Shown here in pieces: positions 38,099 through 47,353 of a stretch of DNA of 64,000 bases (within the stretch, counting starts at the first letter, position 1; the number at the start of each line of letters is the position of its first letter). The notes under the pieces were generated by a model, which was given only the letters and a program-made list of their open reading frames with translations, made no database searches and had not been told where the DNA came from. The stretch comes from Comamonadaceae bacterium (lineage in GTDB: Bacteria; Pseudomonadota; Gammaproteobacteria; Burkholderiales; Burkholderiaceae_C). Made by a program: the position numbers and the translations under genes. Location of the stretch: positions 62,001 through 126,000 of the forward strand of contig CANGNS010000008.1 in the NCBI GenBank assembly GCA_947455465.1. Reading direction: 5' to 3'.

Positions 38099-39028
38099 TT
38101 AGGACGCTGGATCGCCGGCGCGCTGTTGGGGTTGAACCAAAAACAAGCCCAGCAGCATCACGGCCATGGCGGCCCAGACCCAGGCGCTAAAGCGTTCACC
38201 CAGCAGCAAGACCGCCCACAGCACCCCGGAGCCGGTCACTACATAACTGGTTTGGGTGGCAAACACCGCGCCGGCCCGGTCGGCCAGCCAGACGTAGGCG
38301 GCGTACACCAGCGCATGCACGGCCGATGAAGCCAGCAAGGCCCAGTGGGGCGCGCCCCAGGGCGGGCGCGGGTCTATCCATTGGCCCGATAAAAGCGTCA
38401 AAGGCAGCACCAGCAGCATGGCAAAAACCGAGGCCCACCACATGGCCTGCACGGCATCTAGGCCGGCGGTGCCCCACTTGGCGACATAGTTGCCTTCCAT
38501 CGCATAAAACAAAGGCCCGACCATGGCTATCGGCAGCCAGCGCGCCATGTCGGGCGAGGGCAGGCTGGCTTGGGGCAAGGCAATCAGACATACGCCGGCA
38601 ATGCCGCAGCACAGCCCTAAAAGGCGCACCGGACTGAACCGGTCCATGCCCAGCGCCAAGGCAATGGGCAGCGACAGCATGGGCACGCTGGCAATAACAA
38701 TCGACATCACGCCGCTGGGCAAATGCGCAACGGCTAGGTAAAACGTGGAGTTCGGTATCAGTGTGCCTATGCAGGCAATCACCAAGGCAAAGACCGCTGC
38801 ACGGCGCGTCAAGGCAAAACTCTTGCGCCGCAGGGCATTGAGGATCCCGAGCACCAGCACGCAGACCACCGATTGCCAAAAAATCAGTCCGAAATGCTGG
38901 TAACCGGTGGAAACGGCGATCTTGCCCAGCACCTGGGTGCTGCCCCAGCCCAGGCCCAGTACCAGCAGGATGCCCAGCAAGCGCCAGCGATGCGGGGCGG
39001 CCCCCCCAGCAGGGGAGGCCCTGTCCAT
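38099..39028 (-). CDS. EamA/DMT-family transporter
   Basis: About 10 hydrophobic segments; GWGSTQVLGKIAVSTGYQHF, VVTGSGVLWAVLLLGERFSAWVW. Confidence 0.82.
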   Translation of the reverse strand: MDRASPAGGAAPHRWRLLGILLVLGLGWGSTQVLGKIAVSTGYQHFGLIFWQSVVCVLVLGILNALRRKSFALTRRAAVFALVIACIGTLIPNSTFYLAVAHLPSGVMSIVIASVPMLSLPIALALGMDRFSPVRLLGLCCGIAGVCLIALPQASLPSPDMARWLPIAMVGPLFYAMEGNYVAKWGTAGLDAVQAMWWASVFAMLLVLPLTLLSGQWIDPRPPWGAPHWALLASSAVHALVYAAYVWLADRAGAVFATQTSYVVTGSGVLWAVLLLGERFSAWVWAAMAVMLLGLFLVQPQQRAGDPAS

Positions 39029-40617
39029 TAAGCGAACCAGCCCTTTTCAGGGATGCGGCCATCGCCCATGTCAAAACGGCCCGACAAGGTCAGGCCTTGC
39101 AGCTTGGTGCTGTGCGCGTCCAGGTAGTCCTGCACCGCGTAGTTGACCATGCCTGCGTTTTGCGAGACCAGTTCCTGGCAGCGCGAGTACATTTCTTGGC
39201 GCTTCTTTGGGTCGATTTCGACGCGCGCAGCTTCCAGCGTTTTGTTGAAATCGGCGTTTTCGAAGTGGCTGTCGTTCCAGGGATTGCCTTTGCCGCCGGC
39301 AAAAATCGAGGTGAGCTGGTTGTCAATGGTCGGGCGGTTGGCCCAGTACACCGCGCAGAAAGGCTGCTTGAGCCAGATGTTGTCCCAGTAGCCGTCGGCC
39401 GAGACGCGCTTCAAGTCCAGGTTGATGCCCGCTTTGGACAGCGATTCCTGGAAGATTTGGCCAGCGTCGGTGGCGCCGGAGAAAGCACCTTCGGACACTT
39501 GCAGCTCGATCGCGCCGGTGTGGCCCGATTTCTTCATATGGAACTTGGCTTTTTCGGGGTCAAAGCGGTTCAGGGTCTGCTTGGGATCGAAGTACTTCAT
39601 CTTCGGGCCTACGCAGTTGTCATTGCCGATGGAGGCATAACCGCTGTAGACGTTTTCGACGATTTTTTGGCGGTCGATACCGTACTTCAGTGCCAGCATG
39701 ACGTCGCGATTGCTGAACGGCGACTTGTCGGTGTGGGCCACAAAGCAGAAGCGGTTGCCCATGCCGGGGGTGCGCGAGATTTTCAGGTTGGGGTTCTTGG
39801 CCAGCAAACCTGCGGTCTTGGGGTTGACGCGGTTGATGATGTCCACCGTGCCGGTTTGCAGGGCGGTCGTGCGCTGCGAAGCGTCGCCGATGTAGATCAG
39901 CTCGACGCGGTCAAAGTTGCCGCGGTTGGGCTTCCAGTAGTTGCCGCTCTTGCGCTTGAAGGTGGCGCGCACGCCGGGTTGGAACTCGTCCAATACAAAG
40001 GCGCCAGTGCCGTCGGGCTTGCTGTAGTCCTTAAAGCCATTGGGCACGACGATGATGTGGTAATCGCTCAGGTTAAAAGGCAAGTCCACATTGCCCTTGC
40101 TCATGGTGATTTGCACCTGGGTGGCGGACAGTTTTTTGATCTCTTTGATATCGGCCAGCAGCGACTTGGCGGGCGATTTGGTCTCGCCGCGGTGCAGGTT
40201 GATGGAATAGATAACGTCATCGGCGTCCAGCGTTTTGCCCGACGTAAAGGTGATGCCTTTGCGCACATTGAACACCCAATCGGTAGCGCCGGGCTTGACT
40301 TCCCAGCTCTCGAACAGCTCGCCAGTGGCGTCACCGTTGTCGGCTACTTCGACCAGGTTGTTCCAGAGCATCAGGCTCATGGTTACCTGGATGGAGTCTG
40401 CGTACGTGAGCGGATCTAGGCTGTCCGAGGCCGAGCCGCCTTCCATGCCCATGCGCAGGGTGCCGCCTTTTTTGGGCGTGCTTTGGGCCATGGCCGGGCT
40501 GCCGAGCAAGCTGGCGCCCAGACCCAGGGCGGTAGCGCCCGTCAAAATTTGGCGGCGGTCCAGAATGATTCCAGATTCGGTGGTGGTGTTGACATTGTCC
40601 AAGATGAAAATCTCCAT
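39028..40617 (-). CDS. ABC transporter substrate-binding protein, family 5 (peptide/opine type), Tat-like leader
   Basis: DRRQILTGATALGLGASLLGSPAMAQ leader; GGTLRMGMEGG, SWEVKPGATDWVFNVRKGITFTSGKTLDADDVIYSI. Confidence 0.9.
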   Translation of the reverse strand: MEIFILDNVNTTTESGIILDRRQILTGATALGLGASLLGSPAMAQSTPKKGGTLRMGMEGGSASDSLDPLTYADSIQVTMSLMLWNNLVEVADNGDATGELFESWEVKPGATDWVFNVRKGITFTSGKTLDADDVIYSINLHRGETKSPAKSLLADIKEIKKLSATQVQITMSKGNVDLPFNLSDYHIIVVPNGFKDYSKPDGTGAFVLDEFQPGVRATFKRKSGNYWKPNRGNFDRVELIYIGDASQRTTALQTGTVDIINRVNPKTAGLLAKNPNLKISRTPGMGNRFCFVAHTDKSPFSNRDVMLALKYGIDRQKIVENVYSGYASIGNDNCVGPKMKYFDPKQTLNRFDPEKAKFHMKKSGHTGAIELQVSEGAFSGATDAGQIFQESLSKAGINLDLKRVSADGYWDNIWLKQPFCAVYWANRPTIDNQLTSIFAGGKGNPWNDSHFENADFNKTLEAARVEIDPKKRQEMYSRCQELVSQNAGMVNYAVQDYLDAHSTKLQGLTLSGRFDMGDGRIPEKGWFA

Positions 40618-40719
40618 GGAGGTAGATGAGGGCGCCCCGCTTGCGTTTGGGGGGCATACAAGGCGCTGCGCCAAAGCGGAACGCTTGGGGCCATGATAAG
40701 CAGCCGTGCTTCTCTTGGT

Positions 40720-40740
40720 GCCTAAGGTATACCCTTAGGC
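40720..40740. promoter_or_regulatory. 21-bp near-perfect palindrome GCCTAAGG-TATAC-CCTTAGGC, candidate operator
   Basis: 8-bp perfect arms; upstream of the family-5 SBP gene. Confidence 0.6.
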
Positions 40741-40752
40741 AAGGGCACGACG

Positions 40753-41454
40753 CTAGCCGCGTTTGTGGGCCGGCGGTGGCGCGTAACCACCGATGCGCGA
40801 GGTGCGCAATTGCAGGCGCACCATGCTCTCGCACAAGCCGACGGCGCAGGCCAGGCCGTCGAGCACCGGCAGGCCAAAACGCTCGGACATGGCATTGGCC
40901 AGGTCGGCCATGCCTGCGCAGCCTAGCACAATGGCTTCGGCCCGGTCCTCGCTGATGGCGCGTTCAATTTCGGCTTCTATTTTTTCGTAGGCCGCCGGGT
41001 TGGCGTGCTCGAGTTCCAGCACCGCCACTTCTGAGGAGCGCACGCGCTGGCATTGGCGGTCCATGCCGTAGCGCATCAGGTTGTGCTCCAGGGCAGGCAC
41101 TGAGCGTGCCAAGGTGGTCACCACCGAAAACTTGTTGGACAGCATGGCCGCCATGCGGTAACCCGCCTCGCCAATGCCGACCACCGGTTTGTCGGTCAGG
41201 CAGCGCAGGGCGTCCAGGCCGGTATCGTCAAAGCAGGCAATGATGACGGCGTCAAAGTCGGCCGCTTCGCGTACGGCTTGCAGCAGGCCGGCCAGGCTCA
41301 TGGCTTCGTCGTAATAGCCTTCAATCGAGGCTGGGCCGTGCGGTGAGGTCAGGGCCACGATGTCGGTGCCGGGCGCAGCCACACGCTGGGCGGCAGCGGC
41401 AATCTTGGCCGTCATGCCGGCGGTGGTATTGGGGTTGACAACAAGAATTCGCAT
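40753..41454 (-). CDS. Aspartate/glutamate/hydantoin racemase family protein
   Basis: MRILVVNPNTTAGMTAKI, IACFDDTGLDALR, IVLGCAGMADLA. Confidence 0.9.
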   Translation of the reverse strand: MRILVVNPNTTAGMTAKIAAAAQRVAAPGTDIVALTSPHGPASIEGYYDEAMSLAGLLQAVREAADFDAVIIACFDDTGLDALRCLTDKPVVGIGEAGYRMAAMLSNKFSVVTTLARSVPALEHNLMRYGMDRQCQRVRSSEVAVLELEHANPAAYEKIEAEIERAISEDRAEAIVLGCAGMADLANAMSERFGLPVLDGLACAVGLCESMVRLQLRTSRIGGYAPPPAHKRG

Positions 41455-41461
41455 GCTGGTA

Positions 41462-42184
41462 TCAGACCTCTGCGCCCAAATAGGCGGCTTTGATGCGCTC
41501 ATCGCCCATCAGCTCGCGCGAGGCGCCGCTCAGGACGACTTTGCCAGTCGACAAGGCATAGGCGCGGTTAGAAATGGACAAGGCCATGCGGCTGTTTTGC
41601 TCGACCAGCAGCACGCTGACTTTTTCGTCGCGCGAAATGGCGACGATGGCACGCGCAATGTCTTGCACCAGCTTGGGCGCGATGCCCAGACTGGGTTCGT
41701 CCAGCAGCAGCATGCGCGGCTTGGCCATCAGGGCGCGGCCAATCACCATCATTTGCTGCTCGCCGCCCGACAGCGTGCCCGCTTGCTGCGAAAAGCGCTC
41801 GCGCAGGCGCGGAAAGCGCTCCAGCACGCTCTCCAGGCTACGTGCAATGCCCGCCTTATCCTCGCGGATAAAGGCGCCCATCAGGAGGTTGTCTTTGACC
41901 GACATGAACGGAAACACGCGCCGCCCCTCGGGCACCATGGAGATGCCTTTTTTGACGATCTCGGCCGTTGGCGTGCCGTCCAAACGCTCGCCCATGAAGT
42001 GAATCTGTCCGGCGTGCAAAGGCGCCAAGCCGGTAATGGCGCGCAAGATAGAGGACTTGCCCGCGCCATTGGCGCCGATCAAGGCCACGGTTTCGCCTTC
42101 TTGCAGCGTCAGGGACACGCCTTTGAGGGCGTAGATTTGGTCGTAATAGAGCTCGACGTTGTCAAAGCTAAGCATCGCTGTCAT
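41462..42184 (-). CDS. Branched-chain amino acid-type ABC transporter ATP-binding protein (LivF-like)
   Basis: GANGAGKSSILRAITGL, LSGGEQQMMVIGRALM, LLLDEPSLGIAPKLV. Confidence 0.93.
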   Translation of the reverse strand: MTAMLSFDNVELYYDQIYALKGVSLTLQEGETVALIGANGAGKSSILRAITGLAPLHAGQIHFMGERLDGTPTAEIVKKGISMVPEGRRVFPFMSVKDNLLMGAFIREDKAGIARSLESVLERFPRLRERFSQQAGTLSGGEQQMMVIGRALMAKPRMLLLDEPSLGIAPKLVQDIARAIVAISRDEKVSVLLVEQNSRMALSISNRAYALSTGKVVLSGASRELMGDERIKAAYLGAEV

Positions 42185-42187
42185 GGC

Positions 42188-42970
42188 TTACATCCCGATG
42201 GCAGCGTCTTCGGCGCCCAGGTAGGCCTCGATGACTTTGGGGTTGTTTTGGATTTCGGCGGGGGTGCCCTCGGCGATTTTTTCGCCAAAGTTGAGCACCA
42301 CAATCCGGTCGGAGATTTTCATGACGGCAGGCATATCGTGCTCGACCAGTAACACGGTCACGCCGCGCTCTTCGCGCAGTTTGCGCACCAATTGCACCAT
42401 GTGCATGGTTTCGTCGTGGTTCATGCCTGCAAAGGGCTCGTCCAGCAGCAAGACGGTCGGATTGGTCGCCAGGCCGATGGCCATGCCCAGCGCCCGCAAA
42501 TGGCCTTGCGGCAGGTTGGAGGCCAGCTCGTCACGGATGGCGTGCAGCCCCAAAAATTCCACAATATCGTCGGCCGACTGGGCAAACAAGGTCTCGTCGG
42601 CCTGGGCCAATCCGGTGCCCAGGAAGAAGCCCAGCAAACTCGCCCGCGAGCGCAGATGGTGCGCCACGATGATGTTCTCGCGTACCGTCATGGACCTAAA
42701 AATCGTGGTTTCCTGGAAGGTACGCACCACGCCTTTGCGCGCCACGGTATGCGGCGCCAGATCGCTGATGCGCTCGCCGCGCAGGCGCACTTCGCCAGCA
42801 CTGGTCTGCACAAACGAGGCAATCAGCTTGAATAGCGTGGATTTGCCCGCCCCATTGGGCCCGATGACCGAGAGAATTTCGCCCTCTTGAACCGAAAAAC
42901 TCACGTTATTGACCGCCACCAGGCCGCCGTAGCGCTTGGTCACGCCCTTGACCTCCAAGATGGTGCTCAT
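42188..42970 (-). CDS. Branched-chain amino acid-type ABC transporter ATP-binding protein (LivG-like)
   Basis: GPNGAGKSTLFKLIASF, LPQGHLRALGMAIGLATNPTVLLLDEPFAGMN. Confidence 0.93.
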   Translation of the reverse strand: MSTILEVKGVTKRYGGLVAVNNVSFSVQEGEILSVIGPNGAGKSTLFKLIASFVQTSAGEVRLRGERISDLAPHTVARKGVVRTFQETTIFRSMTVRENIIVAHHLRSRASLLGFFLGTGLAQADETLFAQSADDIVEFLGLHAIRDELASNLPQGHLRALGMAIGLATNPTVLLLDEPFAGMNHDETMHMVQLVRKLREERGVTVLLVEHDMPAVMKISDRIVVLNFGEKIAEGTPAEIQNNPKVIEAYLGAEDAAIGM

Positions 42971-43941
42971 GGCTTAGCCCCTTTGCGGTCCATCAGGCTC
43001 AGCACGCCATTGGGCAGCCACAGCATCAAGGCGATCATCAGGCTGGAATAAATCAGCAACTGAAAGCGCCCGGTGGCAAAGAGCAAGTCCCAGCCAAAGT
43101 ACAGCAGCAAAGTGCCCAGCATGGGGCCAAAGACAAAGCCCAGGCCACCCAAGAAGCAGTTGAGCATGAAGTTCACACTGTCGGTGGTCTGAAAAGACGA
43201 GGGGTACAGCGACTGCGAGATCGCCACAAAGCTGGCCCCCGAGATGCCGCCCAAAAACGAGGAAATCGCATACGCCAGCACCCGCAAATAGGCGATGTTC
43301 ACGCCAATCGATGAGGCCAGTTCTTCGTTTTGTTGCAAGGAGCGGCACAGGTGCCCCAGGCGCGAATTGACGATGCGCCACAGCACCGCAAAGGTCAGCA
43401 CCATCATCACCACCGCCATCAGGTAGAAGGCCAGTTTGGGGTTGTCCATGCGGGTGAAAGCCGGGATCAGGGTGATGCCAAAGACCTGCAGTTCGGAAGG
43501 CAGCGGAATCGAGGTGATGCCTTTGGCGCCATTGGTAAAGGGCAGGGCCAGGGCGCTCAAGCGGCTGACCTCGGTGAGCACCAGCGTCACCATGGCGAAG
43601 TACACGCCGCGCAAACGCAAAATCGGCAGCCCGATCAGCACCGCCAAAAACGCGCAAAAAATACCGGCCAGTGGCAGCGTCCACCAAAAGCTTATGCCGC
43701 CTTGGGTTACCAGCAGGGCCGAAACATAGCCGCCCACCAGCGCAAACGCACCCTGGCCGATGTTGATGCGGCCAATGTAGAAAGTCAGCCACACGCCGCC
43801 CGAGGCGATGGACAGCAGCGCCACCGAGGTGAGCGTGTAATACAGGTCGACGCGTCCGCTGGCGCTGATGGCCAAGGGCACCAGCACCAGGACGGTCAAT
43901 AAGAAGAGGCCGACAGCAGCCCAGCGTTGCGTATTGCCCAT
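42967..43941 (-). CDS. Branched-chain amino acid-type ABC transporter permease (LivM-like)
   Basis: Polytopic; GRINIGQGAFALVGGYVSALL, FGPMLGTLLLYFGWDLL. Confidence 0.92.
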   Translation of the reverse strand: MGNTQRWAAVGLFLLTVLVLVPLAISASGRVDLYYTLTSVALLSIASGGVWLTFYIGRINIGQGAFALVGGYVSALLVTQGGISFWWTLPLAGIFCAFLAVLIGLPILRLRGVYFAMVTLVLTEVSRLSALALPFTNGAKGITSIPLPSELQVFGITLIPAFTRMDNPKLAFYLMAVVMMVLTFAVLWRIVNSRLGHLCRSLQQNEELASSIGVNIAYLRVLAYAISSFLGGISGASFVAISQSLYPSSFQTTDSVNFMLNCFLGGLGFVFGPMLGTLLLYFGWDLLFATGRFQLLIYSSLMIALMLWLPNGVLSLMDRKGAKP

Positions 43942-43942
43942 A

Positions 43943-44812
43943 TCAACCCCAGGGTTTGCCCATCAGACCTTGCGGGCGCAAGGCCAAAAACACCATCAGC
44001 GAGGCAAAAATGACCAGGTAGGTGATCTCGCCTGACGAGGCCAGCAGCGTGAGCCCTACGCTTTCCATCATGCCCAGAATAAAGCCACCCAAAATCGCGC
44101 CGGATATCACACCGGCGCCGCCGATCATGATCATCATGAAAGCGTTGATAGAGGTGGGCCCGCCCATGCCCAGGTTGATGCCGGTAATGGTTACCAGCAA
44201 ACCGCCCACGATGCCCGCGAGAATCGCACCCAGTGCAAAACCGATCATGGAGTAGCGGTCCACATCCACGCCCATCAGGCGGGCAGCCACTTTGTCCTGC
44301 GCCAGTGCGCGCATGGCGCGCCCGGTTTTGGAATGCTGCATAAACAGGATAAACACGGCCACCATGGCGATGGCGAGTAAGCCGATCAGGATGCGGTCAT
44401 AGGGCATGACCACAATGAAATCCCAGTTAAAAACACCATCGACAATTTTGGGTAGGCCTCGCTGCTTTTCACCAAAGAGCAAAAGAATGATGGCGTCCAG
44501 AAAAAACGCTATGCCCGCCGCCAGCAGCATGGTGCTTTCTTCGCGCTTGGAGTTGCGAATCACGGGGCGGAATAAATATTTCTCTACCAGCGCACCGATG
44601 GCCGCCAAGGTCAGGCCCGAGGCCAGCAGGCCCACGATAAAGGGCAAACCGAATTGCGACACCACGGTGTAGGTGACAAAACCGCCCAGCACATACATCT
44701 GCCCGTGTGCGAAATTGAGCACATTCATTAACGAAAAAATCAGGGTCAGCCCGAGGGCAATCAGCGCGTACTGCGCGCCCAGGTACAGACCGTTTACGAC
44801 AACTTGTTCCAT
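43943..44812 (-). CDS. Branched-chain amino acid-type ABC transporter permease (LivH-like)
   Basis: GLYLGAQYALIALGLTLIFSLMNVLNFAHGQMYVLGGF. Confidence 0.93.
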   Translation of the reverse strand: MEQVVVNGLYLGAQYALIALGLTLIFSLMNVLNFAHGQMYVLGGFVTYTVVSQFGLPFIVGLLASGLTLAAIGALVEKYLFRPVIRNSKREESTMLLAAGIAFFLDAIILLLFGEKQRGLPKIVDGVFNWDFIVVMPYDRILIGLLAIAMVAVFILFMQHSKTGRAMRALAQDKVAARLMGVDVDRYSMIGFALGAILAGIVGGLLVTITGINLGMGGPTSINAFMMIMIGGAGVISGAILGGFILGMMESVGLTLLASSGEITYLVIFASLMVFLALRPQGLMGKPWG

Positions 44813-44892
44813 GCATGCCTTGCAGTCAAGCCAAAAAAGCGGCAAGCGCAGCCGGTGCCGCGCTTGCCGCCTGTCAGGCGGAGCCTAGGAGA

Positions 44893-46080
44893 TTAGTCAA
44901 CGCTCGCTACGAACATCGTCTCAAACTTGCCGTCTTTGTACACATTGACCACCAGGGGCACAGAAACCTGGCGTTTCTGACCGAAGGAGGTGGTGCCCAC
45001 GTACTTCAGCTTGGCATCACCCACCATATACGGGTTGGGTGCGGAGAAGCTGTCCATGGTTTTTTGGAATTCTTTGACGTCTGTCAGGCCTTTGGGGTTG
45101 GCCTTGAGGGTTTCCAGAATGTATTCCAGGGCATAGACCTTGGTGTTGGACTCGTCGTTGTACTCACCAAATTTCTTGGTGTAACGGGCGACGAATTCAC
45201 GCATCTTGTCCGAAGCCAATTGGGGTGTGGAAGCACCGCCCACCGAGATGAAGCCATCAGCCAGCTTGCCTGCGCCTTCTTTAAGGACGTTGGCGTCCTG
45301 GGCGGTTTCGGTGGAGATCAGGCCTTTGAAGCCTTGCTCACGCGCCGAGCGGATCAGCTGCGGTGCCTGGGCGGGCGCTACGCCCGACAAGACCAGCAGG
45401 TCCGGCTGGGTTTTGAGCACGGGCAACAGCACGGGGGTGAAGTCTTTGGTGTCCACCTGGTAGGTCACGTTGGCAGAGACCACTTGCAGGCCCAGGGCCT
45501 TGGCCGCTGCGGCGCCGCTGTCACGCTGGCTCAAGGGGTCGGACTCGTTGGCCGCCACGAAGGCGACTTTCTTGATGCCTTTTTCCTTCATCAGGTACTT
45601 GTAGATGGCCGGGCCCGACTGGTAGTTGGCGACCATGCCCAAGATGGCATTGCTGGCCGGCTTGGTGTAGAGCTCTTTGGGGAAGGCATAGGGGAAATAC
45701 ATGATGCCGCGTTGCTCTGCAACGGGGCGAACGGCCGCAGCGCCGTCATCCACATTGGGGCCGACCACATAGTGGATGCCTTCCTGGGCCATTTTTTCCA
45801 TGCCAGCGATGGCGCGCTTGGGGTCTTTTTGGTCGTCAAAGGCGACGATTTGCACGTCATAGGTGGTGCCGCCGATTTTGACGCCGCCGGTTTCGTTGAT
45901 CCAGGCGGCACGGGTTTCCATGGAGCGCTGGTTGGAGATGCCCCAGCTGGCGGCCGGGCCGGAGGTGACACCGACGAAACCGATTTTGAGCACCGGGTTG
46001 GCCGCGAAGGCGGCGCTGCTAAAGCCCGCAGCGATCAGGGTGGAAAGCAGGCTGGCTGCGAGGAAATTGCGCTTTTGCAT
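44893..46080 (-). CDS. Branched-chain amino acid-type ABC substrate-binding protein (LivK-like)
   Basis: Signal peptide; LKIGFVGVTSGPAASWGISNQRSMETRAAWINETGGVKIGG. Confidence 0.92.
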   Translation of the reverse strand: MQKRNFLAASLLSTLIAAGFSSAAFAANPVLKIGFVGVTSGPAASWGISNQRSMETRAAWINETGGVKIGGTTYDVQIVAFDDQKDPKRAIAGMEKMAQEGIHYVVGPNVDDGAAAVRPVAEQRGIMYFPYAFPKELYTKPASNAILGMVANYQSGPAIYKYLMKEKGIKKVAFVAANESDPLSQRDSGAAAAKALGLQVVSANVTYQVDTKDFTPVLLPVLKTQPDLLVLSGVAPAQAPQLIRSAREQGFKGLISTETAQDANVLKEGAGKLADGFISVGGASTPQLASDKMREFVARYTKKFGEYNDESNTKVYALEYILETLKANPKGLTDVKEFQKTMDSFSAPNPYMVGDAKLKYVGTTSFGQKRQVSVPLVVNVYKDGKFETMFVASVD

Positions 46081-46167
46081 AGACAGAACTCCTAGGGGTA
46101 AATGGACGGGGAAACTTCCAAACCTGGTGGGCGACCCGGACCAAGTTGGTGGCTGCATCTTCAATCG

Positions 46168-46187
46168 TGTTAACAATCCTGTCAACA
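46168..46187. promoter_or_regulatory. Pair of TGTYAACA boxes (TGTTAACA 46168-46175, TGTCAACA 46180-46187), candidate GntR operator
   Basis: Two 8-mers 12 bp apart in the livK-gntR divergent intergenic region; resembles FadR-subfamily operators. Confidence 0.5.
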
Positions 46188-46368
46188 TATTTCTGTATCT
46201 TCACCGGGCCGAGCGCGCGGCGTTAAGATGGTCAAAATAGGCGGCTGCATGGCTCTGGCACGGGTTTTGAAAGCGACCTGGAGGGCCGAAAAAAGGCCGT
46301 TTCTGCGGCCCTGCCCCATGCCCGCAGCCTAAAAATTAACATTTAAAAACAAAGACTTAAGCTTAATT

Positions 46369-47076
46369 ATGCCCAGCACAATCACCTCCGACGATGCACA
46401 GGAAGCGCACATCGTGGACCGTATTTACGAAGCGGTGATTGACCAGCGTCTGGCCCCCGGCGCCAAGCTTTCCGAGGCCAGCCTGTGTACGGCTTTCGGC
46501 GTAGGGCGCATGCGGATTCGGCGCAGTCTTTTGATCCTGGCCAGCCGCGAAGTGGTCCAGCTGCAGCCCAACCGCGGCGCCTATGTGGCCCAGCCCAGCG
46601 CGCAGCAAGCCAAAGAGATTTTTGAGGCGCGTCTGGCCATCGAGCCCTCGCTGGCGCGTGTGGTCGCCCAGCGCATGCGCCGGGCCGACGCCAAGTTGCT
46701 CAACGGGCTATTGCGCAAAGAGGCGCAGGCCCAAAAGGCGGGCAACCGGCGCGAGGCCATCCGTCTGTCCGGTCAGTTTCATGTGGCGCTGGCCGAGGTG
46801 GCTGGCAACTCGGTGTTGCTGCGCATCGTGAAAGACTTGGTGACCCGCAGCTCCCTGATCATCGGTATGTACGGCGATCCCGGCTTTACCAATTGCCGCG
46901 ATGACGACCACAACGCCATCGTGGCGGCCCTAGCGGCCGGTGAGGGCGACCAGGCCGAATCCCTGATGCGCGACCATCTGAGCCACATTACCGAGCATCT
47001 ACATCTAGAGCGCCCCGTCGTGGCGCAGGCCGATTTGGTCAGCTTGTTTGGTGAGGATCAGGCCAAAGCCCCATAG
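46369..47076 (+). CDS. GntR-family (FCD/FadR subfamily) transcriptional regulator
   Basis: IYEAVIDQRLAPGAKLSEASLCTAFGVGRMRIRRSLLILASREVVQLQPNRGAYVAQPS; FCD domain. Confidence 0.93.
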   Translation: MPSTITSDDAQEAHIVDRIYEAVIDQRLAPGAKLSEASLCTAFGVGRMRIRRSLLILASREVVQLQPNRGAYVAQPSAQQAKEIFEARLAIEPSLARVVAQRMRRADAKLLNGLLRKEAQAQKAGNRREAIRLSGQFHVALAEVAGNSVLLRIVKDLVTRSSLIIGMYGDPGFTNCRDDDHNAIVAALAAGEGDQAESLMRDHLSHITEHLHLERPVVAQADLVSLFGEDQAKAP

Positions 47077-47107
47077 CAGGGGCCGCCGCCCGGGCGCGTC
47101 TGGTTGC

Positions 47108-47317
47108 TCAGGCCTTGATATCGACGTGCCGGCCTTTTTCGGCGGAGCGCGGTGGCGCGACTTTTTGCACCTCGTGGGCCGGTGCGTTGGCGTGCGCGGG
47201 TGCGCTTTTCACGGGTTTATCTTGCAATTTGGCCTGCAGGCGGTCCAGCGTGTCGGCGCGGGTCTGCTTGGGCGGACGCGGCACGTAGTTGGTGGTGTTC
47301 ACATTGGATATTGGCAT
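47108..47317 (-). CDS. Small basic/proline-rich hypothetical protein
   Basis: 69 aa MPISNVNTTNYVPRPPKQTRADTLDRLQAKLQDKPVKSAP...; ORF plus start context only. Confidence 0.45.
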   Translation of the reverse strand: MPISNVNTTNYVPRPPKQTRADTLDRLQAKLQDKPVKSAPAHANAPAHEVQKVAPPRSAEKGRHVDIKA

Positions 47318-47353
47318 GGCAAATTCCTTCAGTTGCAAGCGCGCGTTCAGCGC

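Noticed and set aside
39097-40419. 440-aa plus-strand ORF opposite the family-5 SBP
   Set aside because: Shadow ORF; the opposite strand encodes a complete SBP with leader peptide
44815-46095. 426-aa plus-strand ORF opposite the liv SBP
   Set aside because: Shadow ORF; mirrors the LivK-like gene almost exactly
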